Source: Polytrichum commune (taxonomy: Eukaryota; Streptophyta; Polytrichopsida; Polytrichales; Polytrichaceae). Taken from it: 64,000 bases of DNA. How positions within the stretch are numbered: the stretch's first letter is position 1; each line of letters opens with the position of its first letter. Location of the stretch: assembly GCA_950295325.1 (NCBI GenBank), contig OX485806.1, positions 53,935,169-53,999,168 on the forward strand, written 5' to 3'. A program made the position numbers and the translations under genes. The notes under the pieces were generated by a model, which was given only the letters and a program-made list of their open reading frames with translations, made no database searches and was not told the DNA's origin. Shown one piece after another: positions 12,530 to 23,836 of this stretch.

Positions 12530-13689
12530 GCGAACTTATCAAAAGTGAAATGAGTGACAAAGAGGCTTTAGAGTGTCAAAATTGTGTCCCATCATTCTCA
12601 TGCGTACCACAAGAAATGTGGCTAAACATGGATGATTTTTTAACACAAAACTTTCACCACACCCAAGTTCCATCCGATGTAGATGTTTGTGAAGGATTCT
12701 CTATAGATTATCATATTGCTTTGTTATTTCAAATTGATGATATGCTCATTCCTAAAAAAGAAACATTAGATAAATTCACTAAAAAATTAGATGACATGAA
12801 AACTATGTTTGGGGATGACATAAGCGACCCCATAGCAATCATGTGTACACATGGGAGGAGGCAATGGTCGGGTCATGCAAAAATCCATCTAAAATATGTA
12901 CATGAGGATGGAGTCAAATTACTCCAAGGCCTCCGCCCATTTATTATCCGCCTAGCAGACAACAAAATGCATCGAGAAAAAGTTTGCAAGTCATATGATA
13001 CTATTGCCTTTAGCGAGATGTTGTCAATCAAAATCACAAGTGATACTATAAAGGATCAAAGTTGGTATGCAATCTATGAAGAAATCATATTAGAAGGATT
13101 CGAAAGAGGGTTTAACTATGAGATAACACATGTTAGGAAAATAGAGACCCATAACTACGCTTGGATAGTGGCTACTAGTCCCAAGCAAGCTACCAATATC
13201 CGTAAAAAGAAAATCACTTTTGGCCATGAAAATATAAATGTCTCTATGGGTAAGCCTACCGGTGATAATTTGCCAAAGAAGAATGCGCTTATACTCATTG
13301 CAAAGAACTTGAATAGGCTCAAACCCAAAGAGATATTAGAATCGGAAATTAGAGCATGCATGGGTGAGAAAAATATTCTCAATATCTAGTTCAAAAATGA
13401 TGCCCAAGGTAAATTCACGGGGGTGTGTAATATCCAATGTTTGAGTGCCGCGGTATACAAGAGATTTGTAATGAAAAACCATAAAATATGCAACAAATAC
13501 ATAGAGTTTTCTCCTCATCCTCAGAGTTTGGATGGAATATCCAAATCCTCAAACGAGGAAATTACACAGTTGGCATTTAATGATGTCACCACGGCCTTAG
13601 CAAACACGGTAGAGGCAAATTTGACAAAAAAACCCAATACTCCACAATACTATATTAAAAACCTTTCCAAAAATACAAAAATAAAATAA
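12526..13689 (+). pseudogene. ORF1 of the non-LTR element, RRM-like RNA-binding protein, one in-frame stop
   Basis: The frame starts at the ATG in the ATGA overlap and runs for 388 codons, interrupted only by a TAG at 13387-13389; the same frame then reads on to 13689. ORF1 proteins of non-LTR elements bind the element RNA and act as chaperones in the ribonucleoprotein. Residues about 245-335 can be read as one RRM fold: a first strand of RNP2 type (ALILIAKNL), a helix (PKEILESEIRACMG), and a third strand of RNP1 type (GKFTGVCNIQC) just after the stop, then a helix and a last strand ending in YIEFSPHP. An earlier block near residues 190-240 may be a second, weaker RRM-like unit. The stop falls inside the RRM, so it would destroy the domain unless read through. 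The rest of the protein (residues 1-180) is unrecognised. Confidence 0.65.
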
Positions 13690-14580
13690 AAATATATTTC
13701 TAAATACCTCCATCCCAATCGAAATCAACAACACCATTGCACAAAACACCAAAGCAATAACCAACATACAAACATATACAACTAAATAATATACACTATA
13801 TACACATATTACAATTAAAATATACAAACAACAAACCAATACCAATAGACAATACCCACACCAAACTCAATATAAAAACTCATATAACTACTCACACATA
13901 TCCCAATCCCAATGTCAACACCACTATCAACACCAAACCACATTCCAAATCCGATACCAAAAACAAAAAATCCTATGCATCTTCCAATACCAAACCCAAA
14001 TCCAATACAAATACCTTATAAATCACCACAAAAAACACCATACGGGCTTGGCCTATCAGCCTCGCCACAAAAAACTACTAATGAGATATTTATACTACCA
14101 CAACCTCAACCACATCTCTAATACAATCATAAAACTTCTTCACAAATGCAAAAATAATTATAAGGTATTTATAAATACCACCAACACTATGTATAAATTA
14201 GACTCCTAAAAAAAACAATTAAATATAAAACTAACCACAATAAACTTGAAACCATAAACCCAAAAGATACCTACCAATTCAAAAACACCAATTACCAAAA
14301 CCTTAAAACACAAAAAACTAACAAAATATACAATATTAATATAACCAAAACATTCTCAAATACAAAAACCAACAAACCACAACATAAATATTACAAAGCA
14401 ATACCAACTATCATACAAAAAATACACGTAAAGAAACTAAACACAATACTCAATAATACTCCAATGAAAGCACAAATAACCAACATACAAACAAAAACCA
14501 AACCATTTACCAAACACGTCAAAAGTAATAACCAAACAAACAACATAGTCATTAATAAACATACAAAATACCTCCAATGA
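13690..14580 (+). other. Spacer between ORF1 and ORF2 of the non-LTR element
   Basis: About 890 bp of very A- and C-rich, G-poor sequence. Open frames here are short and Pro/Asn/Thr-rich, for example 13912-14121, and I would not call them genes. The one G-rich island, at about 14043-14072, nearly repeats at 14636-14665 just inside ORF2. The ORF2 N-terminus may lie somewhere in this spacer, but no clear domain is visible before 14581. Confidence 0.5.
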
Positions 14581-14665
14581 ATGCCGTACACACTCGGGAG
14601 GGGCGGATTACTCTCACTTATAAAAATTAAAACGGACTCGGCCTCCCGGCCTCGCCACAAAATTG
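14043..14665 (+). repeat. Pair of about 29-bp G-rich direct repeats (14043-14072 and 14636-14665)
   Basis: Both copies contain GGCCT, a short variable centre, then GCCTCGCCACAAAA. They differ at about five of 29 positions. The second copy can fold as GGCC-TCCC-GGCC. They stand out as G-rich islands in a G-poor region and could be a structural RNA motif or the trace of a local duplication. Confidence 0.55.
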
Positions 14666-14853
14666 AAAACAAATACCAATTCACAAACAATTGGATACCC
14701 AACACAATAACAAATCACACACCTCAAGACAACATAAATACACACTTATCAACTAAACAACTAACAAACATAACACCCGCCTTCCCTAACTTTTTTACTA
14801 CAATTAAATTCATACTCACTAAATATCTAAAAATAAATAAACAAAAACCCAAA

Positions 14854-14934
14854 ATACTCCAACTCCATGGATACTACTTCATCAATAAATTAACATTATT
14901 ACAATGTGGGGATATAGAACCCAACCCTGGACCA
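14854..14934 (+). other. 2A-like ribosome-skipping motif in ORF2
   Basis: The residues encoded at 14905-14934 read CGDIEPNPGP, matching the core 2A signature D-[VI]-E-x-N-P-G-P, preceded by a Leu-rich stretch (LTLLQ) as in functional 2A peptides. In that family the ribosome fails to join the last Gly (14929-14931) to Pro (14932-14934), so two proteins come from one frame. 2A-like peptides are known in picornavirus-type viruses and in several non-LTR retrotransposons. Here it would release an N-terminal piece of at least 117 residues from the APE-RT polyprotein. The motif is intact even though the ORF is dead. Confidence 0.85.
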
Positions 14935-15315
14935 ATGCCTAACATTTTACGTACACATAAAAAAAGAGCCAAAACATATTTTATTCCAAACATAATAAAA
15001 CTACAACCGGAGTATCAACACATAGCTAGTACATTTGCTCCCATACTAAGGCATAATCACACACTACATCACCAAACAACCATCACATATCCACACTTAC
15101 ATCAATACACCCAAATACAAAGCAATTCCCCATCAACCCACATACTATATGCTTTAATCATTACTATAAACCCCTCAATAGACACATGCAATAACATACT
15201 AGCCCAACCACACATTTACCACTTTAACAACATATGGACCAACATACTAATCATTAGACTAGCCAACCTTAACAACCCACCCGAATGACACATTCTAACA
15301 CAACACCCATACACA

Positions 15316-16419
15316 ATGTTTGTTGAAAATAACAAAGATATAATACATCCCAAAAACTCTATACATACTAAATTATATATATTTATTCACAACCAAAAGA
15401 CTCCACCTACACCAATCACACTCCAAAGGAAATTCCCCTTCCTCTCTGAAGAATTAATTACAAAAACACTCCGATGCCTAGAAAACATAAATGAATACTC
15501 ATACCCACCTCCACTCCCAAACATCCCCACACCAACACCAAGAACCATCACAAACACCAACCAAGAAACAAACATAATAACTTGGAACGCCTCATCGCTT
15601 AACACTGCCTTACCAAATGTACAAAGCCTGATAAATTACTCCTTTAAAAACACAACAATTATAAATATCCAAAAAACCAAACTTACAGCAACCAATTCCA
15701 CAAAATACATACAAAACCTATTCCCTAAATACAAGCTCATTTTTAACAATACACATGCCCTCACAAGATACATACAACAAAAAATGCCTTACACCCCTGG
15801 AAGAGGTGGCCTACTCACACTAATTCATAACAAATACGCATTTCCTGGCAACGTCACCAAAATACCCACGCCATCAAACATATATCCTTATTTACAAATA
15901 ATCAAAATAAACAACCATCCACTTCTGCCATGGCTACTCATACACATGTATATGCCCACACACTTAGACGACACACATCTCATTCCCTACATCAAAACCG
16001 CAATCACCAACCAAATAAATGCGCACCCAAACCACACGCATATATTATGTGGCGATTTTAACAGAGATATTGTACTCACTGGAAGACAAAATAACAACAA
16101 TAATACACCACCACAAGAAGAAGACATCCAATGGAAAAACTTCACCACAACCCTCAATCTAGAATATATTTCAACGAACACTAACATTACCAGACAAGGA
16201 AATTATAATTACACATCAACTAGCGTTATAGACGGTTTCTATATCAACTCACCAGACAACAATAGATTCACCTCTACAACAAACATAAACATGAATCTAA
16301 ACTCAGACCACTACCCAGTCACCTTACACATACCACAAAACATACTCATAGCTAGACCACCACCCCCCGCAAATATTACTCCAACTAGAATACTAAATCC
16401 ATTCCCACCGGAAACTTAG
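15316..16419 (+). pseudogene. APE-type endonuclease domain of ORF2
   Basis: This frame follows the TGA at 15286-15288 in the same phase. Residues encoded from about 15571 to 16340 carry APE/exonuclease-III-like motifs: a first strand (NIITWNASSLN), the region where family members have QETK, then RGGLLTLI, MYMP, CGDFNRD (Asp at 16054-16056) and NSDHYPV (SDH at 16303-16311). APE endonucleases of LINEs make the first-strand nick for target-primed reverse transcription. The usual metal-binding Glu of the QETK motif is Lys here (AAA at 15673-15675), a likely inactivating change. The frame ends at 16419; the following linker continues in another phase from 16422. Confidence 0.8.
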
Positions 16420-16421
16420 AG

Positions 16422-18698
16422 AAATTTAATATAGAATTTTTTGAAGCAAATTCCACGCAACTAAACGAACTAACCAGCTTACTAGAGAACCACAACCACC
16501 TCACCTCTGATCAATGGGAAGAAACATGTATAGCATTAGACAAAATTGTAGGAAAAATCTCAGTATCACTTGAAAAAACCTGCAAAGCAGCCCCAATACC
16601 AACCCTTACAAACAGAACAACACAGCAAGGTGGTTTTCTACCACGAAAATTATCCAAAGAATGGAAAAACCACCTCGACACATAACATCTTATTAGAAAA
16701 ACTATATACATTGCAAAAAAACAACCCATACAGGCAAACTCACCCAATCTTAAATGAAATCCAAAACCACCAACACGTGCAACCCATCGTAAATGAAATC
16801 CCATACCCACCTACAACAACCATTCCCCCAAATGAATGGATTGACGTCATAGCTGCTATCACAAAAACTGCCAATAAAGAAGCTAGAAAAATCACCACAA
16901 AATACACCAAAAACTGTATCCTTAAAGCTGTATCAAAATACCGCCAAATGTATGAAAAAAATCCCAAAAAGGTAAATAGGAAAGTTTTTAAACACTCCGA
17001 AACCTCACCCCTCGACTTCATCACAAATAGACAAAATAATATTCTAACTAGCCCTAAACACATTGCAAAAGAAATATACATTCAACAATCCATCAACAAC
17101 CGTTCAATAGTACCCACTTGCCACTATCAAAACATTCACCCACCATACTGCACATGTGGCGTTAGACAATATCCATGGCATGACTTAGAAGGATTCACGA
17201 TTGACCAACGTGGAGAACCCCAAACCCCTCTTCATACATACTTTGACCAAGAAACATATGATTTCTGCCTTAAAAACCTAGGAAATAATAAAGCCCCAGG
17301 ACTAGACAAAATTTCTAATTCAATCCTAAAAAATATGCCGCCACGTTTTTACAAATTACTCTTTCTATTATTTAAACACTGCTACAAACAAAAACAAACC
17401 CCCGCATCGTGGAAAACTAGTCTAACAATTTTACTATATAAGAAAGGTGATGCATCACAACTTACTAACCACAGACCTATTGCACTAGCTAACACTATAT
17501 ACAAACTATACACAAACACATTAACCTCTATTATTTCCGCTAATAGTGAAAATACCAAATACTACATGATAGCCAAGAAGAATTCAGAGCAGAAAGAGAA
17601 ACATCTAGACAATTTCAACTCCTCATTGCAGTATTAGAAGACGCAAGATTTACGAACTAATATATATATATCCTCTACATTGACTTCAAAAACGCCTTCG
17701 GATCCATTGACCATGTAAGACTTTTAGCCATAATGAAAGACCTCGGATATCCAATCGACGTCATAAACCTCATAGAAAATATATACTTACAATCCTCTAT
17801 TATATATATCGGAGAATACTTTGGAAAAACCCTACCCATTCTCATTTAAAGAGATACAATATAAAGAGACATTCTTAGCCCATACTTATTTTTAATATTT
17901 TTAGAACCCCTTTTTAGATGGTTACAACAAGATAATAATGGATACACTTTCGGAACATCCAAAGTTAAAATTTCATCTGCAGCATATGCTGATGACTTAG
18001 CAACGATTGCTAACAAACTAAAATCATTACAAATACAACTAAATAAATTAGACAAATTCTGCGAATGGGCAGGAATGGACCTCGGAATACCCAAGTGTGC
18101 AGTGACCGGATGCCCTAATAAATGTAAAATGAATCTCATAACATTCAAAGCCCTGATCCAATCTACCAATATAAACTATAAAAACCAACCGTCATCAGTC
18201 TTAAATCAACACGAACCATGCACTTATCTCGGAATAAATCTTGCACCATCACTTATATGAAAAATACAAATAAATACCACTACAACTAAAGTTATCAAAC
18301 AATGTCAAGCCCTTGTAGCTTGTAGTTATAGTCTGACACAATTTATACTCGCAAAATTCGGAGGTACCAAAGAAATAACCCGCATAAAATACCATCACTG
18401 CGTTAGATCACCTATCACCAGAACATTATTCCTACTCAAACATGAAGCCGGATTCCACCTAAAAAGTACAATAGATAGTTTCCTATTAAATCCATCCCCA
18501 CTAGAAAATGCATGGTTGAAAGAAGCACAAAATCTACAGGGCTTAAATGCCAACACTTCACTTAAACTATTACAAAAAATCCTATTGCATAATATAATAA
18601 AACTAAAACAAATAATCATACCTAATGGCACCACCTTAATGAATCCAGACGAATTTAAAACATACAACTTCAATCCTACAAAACTCATCAAGAGTACA
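16422..18698 (+). pseudogene. Reverse transcriptase domain of ORF2 (frameshifted)
   Basis: The linker after APE reads in phase 3 from 16422 to about 16685, then phase 1 to about 17575, then phase 3 to the nested LTR. RT landmarks in order are NNKAPGLDKISN (about 17284), a segment ending LLYKKGD and then HRPIALANTIYKLY (about 17430-17510), the FRAERETSRQFQLL region (about 17583), motif A YIDFKNAFGSID (from 17676), an ILSPYLF segment (about 17870), and motif C AYADDL (YADD at 17985-17996). A thumb-like region follows. Stops interrupt at 17658, 17847, 17862 and 18258. The YADD catalytic pair is intact. Sequence up to 18698 is joined in phase to 21544. Confidence 0.85.
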
Positions 18699-21538
18699 TG
18701 TGGTACTTTTGGGCCACCCCCTTTCGAGGGAGCCTAAAAGTATCACACAAGCCCTTCGGTGAAGGTGGCCTGCATTTGCAGGCGCCCAAGCCGAACCCGG
18801 ATGATAGGTGTATAACGTGAGTAGTTAGATTTTTAAGGGAGATTAAATATGCGTCGTAGTACCTCCGGAGGTTAGGCCTTAAGTTTTTACTAGTGTGGCT
18901 TTAAACTCCACTAACCAATTTCATATCTAGTTCTAACCTTAACCTACAACCTATTCTACGCGCAGACGCACCAGCCTTGAAACCAAGGCAATCCTAATTT
19001 GTGAATTGGGATGGTTCTGATACACCCAACCGGGTGTGACTCATACCACCCTAACTCAACGAACGGAATAACGACAATTTGATGGACCATTCAATTCTTC
19101 CTATTTCTTTATTTAGTTCTATTTAGTTTTCTAAGCGGGGGAACTTGGCCTAAGTCCCACCCTTCACACAAATTCCTTCTTAATTACTTACTTTTGTTTG
19201 CACGTCCTAACTCACTACATTAACATATTAGGCATCACCCCTTACCTCGGGTCTCTTGCCAACAAGGGTTTACGATTTATTTTGTATGTTTTGATTGTTA
19301 AATGTGTTTACACTGGATAGACCACGAAATGCAACTCAATGGGACCAGGGTGACGGGCGACCTGTAGGTTCAACCTGTTGCGCAATCTTCATAAATTGGG
19401 GCCATTACTCCCAATCTATGGGGCCAACAACATAATAGTGGATTCGCGGGTCATTAACCCCACCTTTCCACCAACAACATTCAGAGTGGTCGTGTCGGTG
19501 ATTAATCCGACTTACCACACACGAAATTTGCTAATAAATGAAGCTACTACCACAAAACATACCAAGGGCCCCGAAAACAATGCAATTGGGTACTCCCTTG
19601 GCGGTCAAGTGGTCAAGCCACTTGACCTTACGAGATAGGTGAGTGGGTTTAGAAATGCGTACCTTAGCCGTGCTCCCTCCAATCCTAAATGGAAGGCTTA
19701 AGGTTAGTTAATTTACCTCAATTCTCCTCGGTTGATTTGGGCTTGATGTAGGCCGAGCCGCTACCTCCTTCCTTGCTCCACTTTCCGAGCGTCGACCTTA
19801 CCTCCTTCTTTGTAACTAGTTTGGTAGTAAGCGTACCTTAGTTAACAATTAAAATATAAAGTGTTATTCTGCCCTGTAATTTAATCCTAAGCATAATATT
19901 TATACTTAGTGCACCAAATTATCTTTCCAATGATCTAAAAATCACTCTAATCGGATAAGAAATGCAAAAGTTATGAGGGTTGGAAGTGTGAGGTCGATTC
20001 AACCGACCCTTCCAACCCACCTATCTAACTTCTAACTTCAAAAATTCATAGCACATTCCTTACTACTTGGATCTAGGCTTTCCTTATACCATTGGAAAGC
20101 TATGAACAAGCTCTAACTAGAAAAAATTATGACATCAGCAGGTTAAGCTAATAGAAATTCAGCGGACTCCTTGTAACACAGCAGTCAATCAAGAAGGCTT
20201 AAACTATGTATCTCGCCTTCAACAATTCATATCTAATTCAAATCTTAGTCAAATCAAACGTTCTATATGACCCTGGAGAGATATTAAAAAGATGTATTTG
20301 ATAAAAATATGTGATTAGAAAGGTAAGCCGAAGTGAACCCAGCAGGTCCTCTGTAATGCAGCAGTCAACCAGAAGTTCTCAAACTATGTGTCCCATCTTG
20401 CACAATTCATATCTAATTCAAATCATGCTCAAATCAGATGTTCTAAGCCATTTTGGAAAGCTACACAAAAGTTCTACTTGGGAAAAATATAATTTCTTGG
20501 AATTAAAATTCCTATTGGGCTCGCAGGTCTGATCCAGCAGCCGCTACCCACAAGACCACCCAGTTTTTCTACTCCATCTTTGAAAATCCATAACTAATTG
20601 TCATCTCAACCAAATCACAAATGGGAAACGGCTATGGATAGCTATATGAAATCTCTCTAAGAGAAAAATGATAAGTATCTTGTTCTAGCTTTTGAACTAA
20701 GCCTTCAGGGCATTGGCAGATGAGGTCTATAATGCCTCTACTCAAAATTCTACCATCCAACCTACCTCTACAAAAGAAGGAATAATTTTGTTGGTGTGTT
20801 AATAAACACACAACCTAACTAGGAGAGAGAGAGTAGAGGAGGTTCTCAAGCCTTTCTTTTAGACCATTGAGAATACATGCTAAAGGATTTTTTCCTAACT
20901 ACATTGAAGCAGGGCTTCGCCCAAAAACTAGAGAAAGAAAGAGAGCTACAAGGTGGAAGGAGGGGTTTTTAAACCCTCTCACAAAAGGGTTGGACCCCTC
21001 CTCCACCTGATCCATTTTTCAAACCCTTTCCCGAAATTTTGGCTCGGGGGTTTTCCCGGTTGAGGTTGCCACCCTCTCGCCGAGGTGGCTCCGACAAAAA
21101 ACCTTTAGAAATCTTTCTAATTTTTCCGCCATCGAGTTGGCAAGGGGGCAAGTGGGCAAGTATCCCCCTTGCTCTCTTTCTTTTTTGTCTTCAAAATTCT
21201 TCACGCCGATTTTATCTTCTTACGTAAAACACCTCCAATAGTCTTGTGTGCCTCACACTAACTAATAAACTAACACTTGCTTAGCTAGCATCTACTAACA
21301 TTTGCTTAATAACTAGCATCTACTAATATTTGCTTAGCTAGTTGTTTTTACTAGCTAGCATATTTTTTCTACTTTGCTATCTTCTAGCACTACTTAGTTT
21401 CATTTTGACCTTCCTTCTTCTAGGCTAAATGCTAAATGAACTAATTTTCCCTAAATTCCCTATCAATTCTAACTTTTAATGCTAACATTCTAACTAAAAG
21501 TGATCCCGCAGAGTGGTGGACCACTCAAAGGGTTCACA
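18699..21538. mobile_element. Nested 2,840-bp TG...CA insertion with GTACA target duplication (probable solo LTR)
   Basis: The element begins TGTGGTACTTTTGGGCC at 18699 and ends GGTTCACA at 21538. The flanks are GTACA at 18694-18698 and GTACA at 21539-21543. TG...CA ends and a 5-bp duplication are what LTR retrotransposons leave. If the element and one duplication are discounted, the ORF2 frame before it (phase 3, ending Ser-Thr) continues without a stop into the frame that reaches 22524, strong proof of the boundaries. I see no gag or pol motif and no internal repeat of its own ends, so a solo LTR of unusual length is the best reading; a non-coding LARD-like element is possible. Frames such as 19378-19638 and 21039-21227 are not convincing genes. 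It contains the roughly 180-bp tandem repeats at 20030-20720. Confidence 0.85.
20030..20720 (+). repeat. Degenerate tandem repeat of about 180 bp, about four copies, inside the nested LTR
   Basis: Anchors of the type AATTCATATCTAATTCAAATC recur at about 20221 and 20401, with weaker forms near 20040 and 20581, a regular spacing near 180 bp. Each unit then has a block resembling TGGAAAGCTA or its variants and a stretch ending in GAAAAAAT. Similarity between neighbours is moderate. Confidence 0.6.
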
Positions 21539-21543
21539 GTACA

Positions 21544-22524
21544 TTAAATATTGCGAATCAATTATTTTGTCACCCTTCCTGTCACCAAAAATACCATCTA
21601 CCCTGCCCACACCACTATCCCCCACAAACCCTCAAGAATGACTATACAATAACTAACCATACCATCCTCCCTCAACATCCAATCCCCCCCATACACCCCC
21701 CGAACCCCCCTATCCCCCACTTAGCCCCTCCTCCCAATAATATGCTCAACAACTCCCGCCAATTTCCTATACATACAATACTTGATCACAAACAACGACA
21801 AGTCATAGATCCTAATGGGATAAAAAGAAAAAACGCATCATACCTATGCCAATGGGCTACATCAAATAACAACACATACAACAAATGGCGCACCCAAAAA
21901 GATTTATTCCCCTATTGTGATGCCAATACTAATCGCCACAACACCGAACTGCTTACCCAATATTATACGAAAAGGCAACACAAACACTTCTTAAACATTA
22001 TCAAAGCCTACTTCTCCACAGAACAACAAAGAGATACTAGATACATTATCCCTGCCACAATAATTCCATTGGCACATATTTCCATTAATGAATATAACCC
22101 AAAAAGTGACATCGAAATAAATACTAATACTATCCAAACACAACTCGACGTCGCTCACATATACGAAGACAATGGCCGACACCTCATAACCATTCCCAAA
22201 ACTAGATTAATGTGGTTATGGAAACAATATCACCAAGCTAAAAATACCCCACATAGTCTAGAACCACCCATCCAATCATTTGAAACTGAAATCGTTTGGC
22301 TATACCAAAGATATAAATACCGTATTCCAAAAACCGACCCACTTAAACGTGCCCAATATACAATACCTACCCCAAAACTGGATTTCCTAATAACAACATT
22401 CCATATCAACCATTCATATTTCTCGTCGCCAGTTACATGCCCCACACAGTTCACCCAATTCTATTCACCATTCTCTAGGGATAGAATATTCGGATCGTTA
22501 GGAAAAGCGTTTGATCACAAATAG
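21544..22524 (+). pseudogene. ORF2 segment between RT and RNase H (after the nested LTR)
   Basis: The ORF2 frame resumes at 21544 exactly in phase with the codons before the insertion and stays open to the TAG at 22522-22524, of which 21742-22524 is 260 codons from the first ATG. Close after the junction is a Cys/His cluster (LFCHPSCHQKYH and on) followed by a long Pro-rich stretch, then a Gln/Thr/Asn-rich region with aromatic patches (WLYQRYKYRIP). I recognise no domain. It is probably the linker between the RT thumb and RNase H in this element group. The Cys/His cluster could bind zinc, but I cannot confirm that. Confidence 0.55.
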
Positions 22525-22529
22525 AAGGG

Positions 22530-23834
22530 AATCGGTTACGCCCACCCCATAACGCAACAGACTTACAACAAACCATCCACTGGGCCCGCATTGCGGCCAA
22601 AAATGACCCCGATACAATAATTTTACTTATTTAAAAGGATATCGACTGGTACCACAACTTTAACCCATATACCGGCCCATTCCTGGACACACACATCATT
22701 GCCCACTTTGCCGCAAATACCATTATATACGAAGAACCTACAATACCACCCGAACTCAATATCGCAAGGAAAGAAGTATCAACACTACGAATATTCTATA
22801 TCCACCACCAAAACAACCACATCGGCACCCACGAACAAATGAATCAACTCACCGACATAGCAAATAACCTCCAAATATTACAGATTCACACACAAATTGC
22901 ACCACCCACCCCCTTAAATACCACCATTAATCCTAGCAAAAAATGGGCTAAATCAAACTATCCAAACGCACCCGCAAATAATGACATATCTATCCCACAA
23001 CTCCCAAACTACCAAACAAACCTACCGCTAAAATTCCACCCTCAATTCAGCTACTACAAAGATGGTTCTTTCACGAAATCCAGAGAAATTAACCCTGGAG
23101 TATGGAGAAGAGAAAGAGCTAGGTACGGTGTCTATAGCCCTAAAGGCCTTAACATCTCTAAAAGACTACATGGACACCAAAACATATTACGAGCATAAAT
23201 TATAGCCATACATAAAACATTAAGAATCATTAATACACTATACCCAAATGAACCCGCATACATATTTACCGACAGTCTAAATGTACTATACCTACTTAAC
23301 ACACAAATCAAACACCCCACACTACATAATAGCCACCCCGACCAAATCACCCTAGCCACCATGGTACAACTACTTCAAAGCCAGACACAACCAATCACAC
23401 TATACAAAGTCAAAGCACATGTCAATATTGACGGCAATGAACAAGCAGATAAACTGGCAAAAGAAGGATTAGAATTAGAGCACAGAATTGCCATTCACCC
23501 ATATGAGCATGCCCATGCTAGCCCATACTATTACCAAAAGGACGTCTGGGCCTCAATGACGGACGTTCCTGATAAGGGCCCCGTTAGATTCCTAGAAAAA
23601 AAATTTATAAAATATGACAGGGAAAATAACTTGGAAAATTTGGCCACACAAACCCTTAATACTTACAAATGGACAGGAAATGCAGATATAGACAAAGAAT
23701 TTTCTAATGAATTTTGGGAAAACCCGGAAATCACAGATAAACAAAAATCATGCCTCATCAAATTCCGAACCGGAACTTATATGGGTAATGCTCGAAAACA
23801 ACTGTTCTTTGGTAGGCAAACATATCCCTCTATT
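22530..23834 (+). pseudogene. RNase H domain of ORF2, catalytic Glu replaced by a stop
   Basis: Phase 3 is readable from 22530, with a TAA at 22632, to about 23834. The RNase H type I core has its four acidic positions in view: YKDGS (Asp at 23061-23063), the AE-x-x-AI helix position, FTDSLNVLY (Asp at 23271-23273), and KAHVNIDGNEQADKLAKEG (last Asp at 23448-23450). RNase H removes the RNA strand after first-strand synthesis. The Glu position is a TAA at 23196-23198, compatible with a GAA-to-TAA change, so this nonsense mutation hits a catalytic residue. A region near 22560-22640 resembles RT helices of plant LINEs only superficially. Confidence 0.85.
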
Positions 23835-23836
23835 AC

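Noticed and set aside
13912-14121. Pro/Asn-rich ORF between ORF1 and ORF2
   Set aside because: The residue bias follows from the A/C-rich base composition; no domain and no clear relation to the flanking ORFs.
19378-19638. 86-codon ORF inside the nested LTR as a gene
   Set aside because: No gag, pol or other family motif; LTRs often contain chance frames of this size.
22560-22660. A second RT motif in ORF2 (IHWARIAA...IILLI before a stop, like plant LINE RT helices)
   Set aside because: Short, lacks the catalytic Asp pattern, and a proper RT with YADD is already present upstream; chance similarity is more likely.
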